From Candidatus Zixiibacteriota bacterium (lineage in GTDB: Bacteria; Zixibacteria; MSB-5A5; JAABVY01; JAHJOQ01), in NCBI GenBank assembly GCA_030631455.1, contig DAOVLC010000133.1:1-5340 (forward strand): a stretch of 5,340 bases of DNA, given 5' to 3'. This document shows, in pieces, positions 3,593 to 5,340 of this stretch. Both the position numbers and the translations under genes were made by a program. Within the stretch, counting starts at the first letter, position 1; each line of letters starts with the position of its first letter. Under the pieces are notes generated by a model. It saw only the letters and a list, made by a program, of their open reading frames with translations, was not told the DNA's origin and did no database searches.

Positions 3593-4950
3593 AACTGAGA
3601 TTGCTCATTGTCGATGATGAGGAGAAGCAGCGAACGATGCTCTCCGGTTTCCTCTCCAAGAAGGGATACAAGTGCCGGACAGCCGGATCAGCCGATGAGG
3701 CTCTGAAGCTCTATGAGAAGGGCGGGTTCGAGATTGCGCTTCTCGATATGAAAATGCCGGGCGAGGATGGTCTTTCGCTGATGAAGAAACTCAAAAGTCT
3801 CGATCCTCAGATTCAGCCGATCATGATGACCGCGTACGGCACGGTCGAGACAGCGGTCGAGGCGATGCAGTCGGGCGCATACCATTATATCTCCAAACCT
3901 ATCGATCTCAATGAGCTTCTTGCACTGATAGAGGGAGCGGGGGAGAAGCATCATCTGCTCAGAGAAAATCTCTATCTCCAGACAGAGCTCGAACGTATCA
4001 GTAAGAACGAGAGGATTCTCGGCGATAGCCGCCCGATGCAGGAAGTCATATCGACAATCACTCGCGTGGCTCAGTCCGATGCCGTTGTGCTGGTCACAGG
4101 CGAATCGGGAACGGGCAAAGAGCTTGCCGCTCATGCGCTACACGATCTATCGAATCGCAAATCGAAACGGTTCGTTGCGGTAGCGTGCGCAGCGCTCACG
4201 GAGACGCTTCTCGAATCGGAACTTTTCGGCCATGTCAAAGGGGCATTCACAGGGGCGACTATGTCCAAGATCGGACGGTTTGAGCTCGCCGATGGTGGCA
4301 CGCTGTTTCTCGATGAAATAGGCGATATATCACCTGAGATTCAGGTGAAACTGCTGCGCGTACTCGAAACGATGGAATTCGAGCGAGTAGGATCATCAGA
4401 ACCGATGAAAGTCGACGTGCGCGTGGTGGCCGCCACAAACCGCGATCTTCAGGAGAAAATCGCAGATGGAGCATTCCGTGAAGATTTATTCTATCGGCTC
4501 AACGTGATAAACATCAACATGCCCCCGCTCAGAGATCGAAGAGAAGATATCATTCTGCTGGTCGGAAATTTCCTTCAGAGGAACAACGAGAAGCTGAACA
4601 AGAACATCAGCGGACTGACACCTGAAGCCAAGGACTTGCTGATGTCGTACGACTGGCCGGGGAATGTCCGAGAACTTATCAACGTGATCGAGCGCGCGTG
4701 TGTCCTCAGCAGGGGCGACGTTCTCGACGCGGGCGACTTCAGCGCAATAACGCCCGCGGACAGGAGACCGGAGTCGGAGAAGTTCCTGATCGACTCAGAT
4801 GTGCCGGAACTGAAGAATGTCGAGAAGAAGCATATACGGAAAGTTCTCGATTACACCGACTGGAATATCGCGAGATCATCGGAGCTTCTCGGCATTCACA
4901 GGAATACACTGAGGCTCAAGATCAAGGAGTACGGACTGTCGAAGGATTGA
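3586..4950 (+). CDS. Sigma-54-dependent response regulator, NtrC family
   Basis: The 454-residue protein has the full three-domain plan. The receiver domain (about 3-118) has acidic D10/D11, phosphoacceptor D54, T82 and K104. The AAA+ domain (about 144-373) has Walker A GESGTGKE (172-179), the sigma-54-contacting GAFTGA loop (219-224), Walker B GGTLFLDE (237-244), VAATNRDL (281-288), [11 protein letters not shown] (297-307) with its arginine-finger region, and WPGNVREL (357-364). The C-terminal Fis-type HTH lies at about 426-451, with [12 protein letters not shown] as the recognition region. It should hydrolyse ATP to remodel sigma-54 RNA polymerase when phosphorylated. The frame is open back to GTG 3502, but that codon lies within the palindrome, and the conserved start of the receiver domain ([11 protein letters not shown]) begins immediately after GTG 3586. 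All key residues are intact. No histidine kinase gene is adjacent within the window, so the partner is unknown. Confidence 0.93.
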   Translation: MQKLRLLIVDDEEKQRTMLSGFLSKKGYKCRTAGSADEALKLYEKGGFEIALLDMKMPGEDGLSLMKKLKSLDPQIQPIMMTAYGTVETAVEAMQSGAYHYISKPIDLNELLALIEGAGEKHHLLRENLYLQTELERISKNERILGDSRPMQEVISTITRVAQSDAVVLVTGESGTGKELAAHALHDLSNRKSKRFVAVACAALTETLLESELFGHVKGAFTGATMSKIGRFELADGGTLFLDEIGDISPEIQVKLLRVLETMEFERVGSSEPMKVDVRVVAATNRDLQEKIADGAFREDLFYRLNVININMPPLRDRREDIILLVGNFLQRNNEKLNKNISGLTPEAKDLLMSYDWPGNVRELINVIERACVLSRGDVLDAGDFSAITPADRRPESEKFLIDSDVPELKNVEKKHIRKVLDYTDWNIARSSELLGIHRNTLRLKIKEYGLSKD

Positions 4951-5043
4951 GATAGATGATTGCATGCTGAGCAGGAAGAGACACTGGATAGTGAGGCTTC
5001 GTGCTCATACAGAAACGATACGATAAGCAGGAGATCCATAGCA
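4951..5043 (+). other. 93-bp gap between the NtrC-type gene and the VOC gene
   Basis: I see no terminator hairpin and no convincing promoter here, and no GG-N10-GC sigma-54 signature. AGGAG at 5029-5033 is the ribosome site of the next gene. The two genes could be cotranscribed. Confidence 0.5.
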
Positions 5044-5340
5044 ATGTCAGACGACAAGAGTTGTCAATTCACCGATACCATGATCCGGGTCGAATCGCTT
5101 GACACTGCGGCGAAGTTTCTGACCGGGGTTTTGGGGATGGTGGAGATCGAAAAAAGCGAGGATGGGATCATAGTCGAGGATTCCGATTCGAAACAGCGAA
5201 TCACGCTTGTCACCACAGAGTTTGGCAGCAAATACGCGCTCGCTGTCGCAACCGATGATATGCAGGCGATGCTTGACAAACTCCGGAATAGCGGAGCGGA
5301 AGTCCCATCACCCAGGAAAGCAGAGTCAGGTATCGAATAC
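5044..5340 (+). CDS. VOC (glyoxalase/bleomycin-resistance fold) protein, N-terminal part (gene continues beyond the window edge)
   Basis: Ninety-nine codons run to the right edge without a stop. Residues 13-32 (MIRVESLDTAAKFLTGVLGM) carry the hallmark of a VOC module: a strand, then an S/T-x-x-F helix ending in VLGM. This is followed by strands at about 41-46 and 52-58, YALAVATDD (64-72) as the next strand, and the helix MQAMLDKLRNSGAEV (73-87). VOC proteins include metal-dependent glyoxalases, dioxygenases and binding proteins. The first metal ligand, normally a His at the start of strand 1 (as in H-V-x-L), is not present: the strand reads TMIRVES. The protein may therefore be non-metal or use other ligands; the rest of the site is beyond the window. 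The ATG at 5044 is preceded by AGGAG at 10 nt. Its start is 93 bp after the NtrC-type gene. Confidence 0.75.
   Translation, partial: MSDDKSCQFTDTMIRVESLDTAAKFLTGVLGMVEIEKSEDGIIVEDSDSKQRITLVTTEFGSKYALAVATDDMQAMLDKLRNSGAEVPSPRKAESGIEY

Overview
This 5.3 kb window is bacterial chromosome of roughly even base composition (about 50% GC by eye), with canonical AGGAG-type ribosome sites and small tightly packed genes. A sigma-54-dependent (NtrC-type) activator implies an RpoN-containing, probably diderm bacterium. The mix of a radical SAM protein, a beta-propeller lipoprotein, many regulators and repetitive hairpins would suit an uncultured FCB-group or deltaproteobacterial-type lineage. That placement is a guess; nothing here fixes the taxon. 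I see no tRNA, rRNA, CRISPR array, phage structural gene or transposase.

Layout. (1) 1-459, minus strand: a two-gene membrane operon, a 72-residue two-helix protein (LiaI/LiaF-type membrane domain) followed by the N-terminal part of a larger membrane protein that seems to lack an ATG, GTG or TTG start. (2) 507-542: two sigma-70-like promoters overlap on opposite strands, one for the membrane operon and one for a radical SAM protein (580-1365, plus). (3) 1371-2402, minus, convergent with the radical SAM gene across 5 bp: a secreted lipoprotein whose mature part is a seven-bladed beta-propeller. Its ribosome site, start codon and first 22 codons lie in a 111-bp REPIN-like inverted repeat (2337-2447). 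(4) 2461-2735: 275 bp without a credible gene, holding a GC-rich hairpin, other inverted repeats and a probable operator/promoter. (5) 2736-3483, plus: a translationally coupled pair of small DNA-binding proteins, a sigma region-4-like HTH fused to a Cys/His cluster, and a ribbon-helix-helix protein. (6) 3490-4950, plus: a perfect palindrome resembling an NtrC site, a promoter that would give a leaderless GTG-started mRNA, and a full NtrC-family response regulator with no sensor kinase in view. (7) 5044-5340, plus: the first 99 residues of a VOC (glyoxalase-fold) protein that runs off the window.

Most notable: the REPIN-like element, whose two units differ by paired compensatory changes and which appears to have been taken over as the 5' end of a lipoprotein gene; the small two-protein regulatory cassette with its own inverted repeat; and the overlapping and leaderless promoter arrangements. 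No complete new defence or enzymatic system is evident. The sigma-4/zinc plus RHH pair is the best candidate for an undescribed regulatory module.
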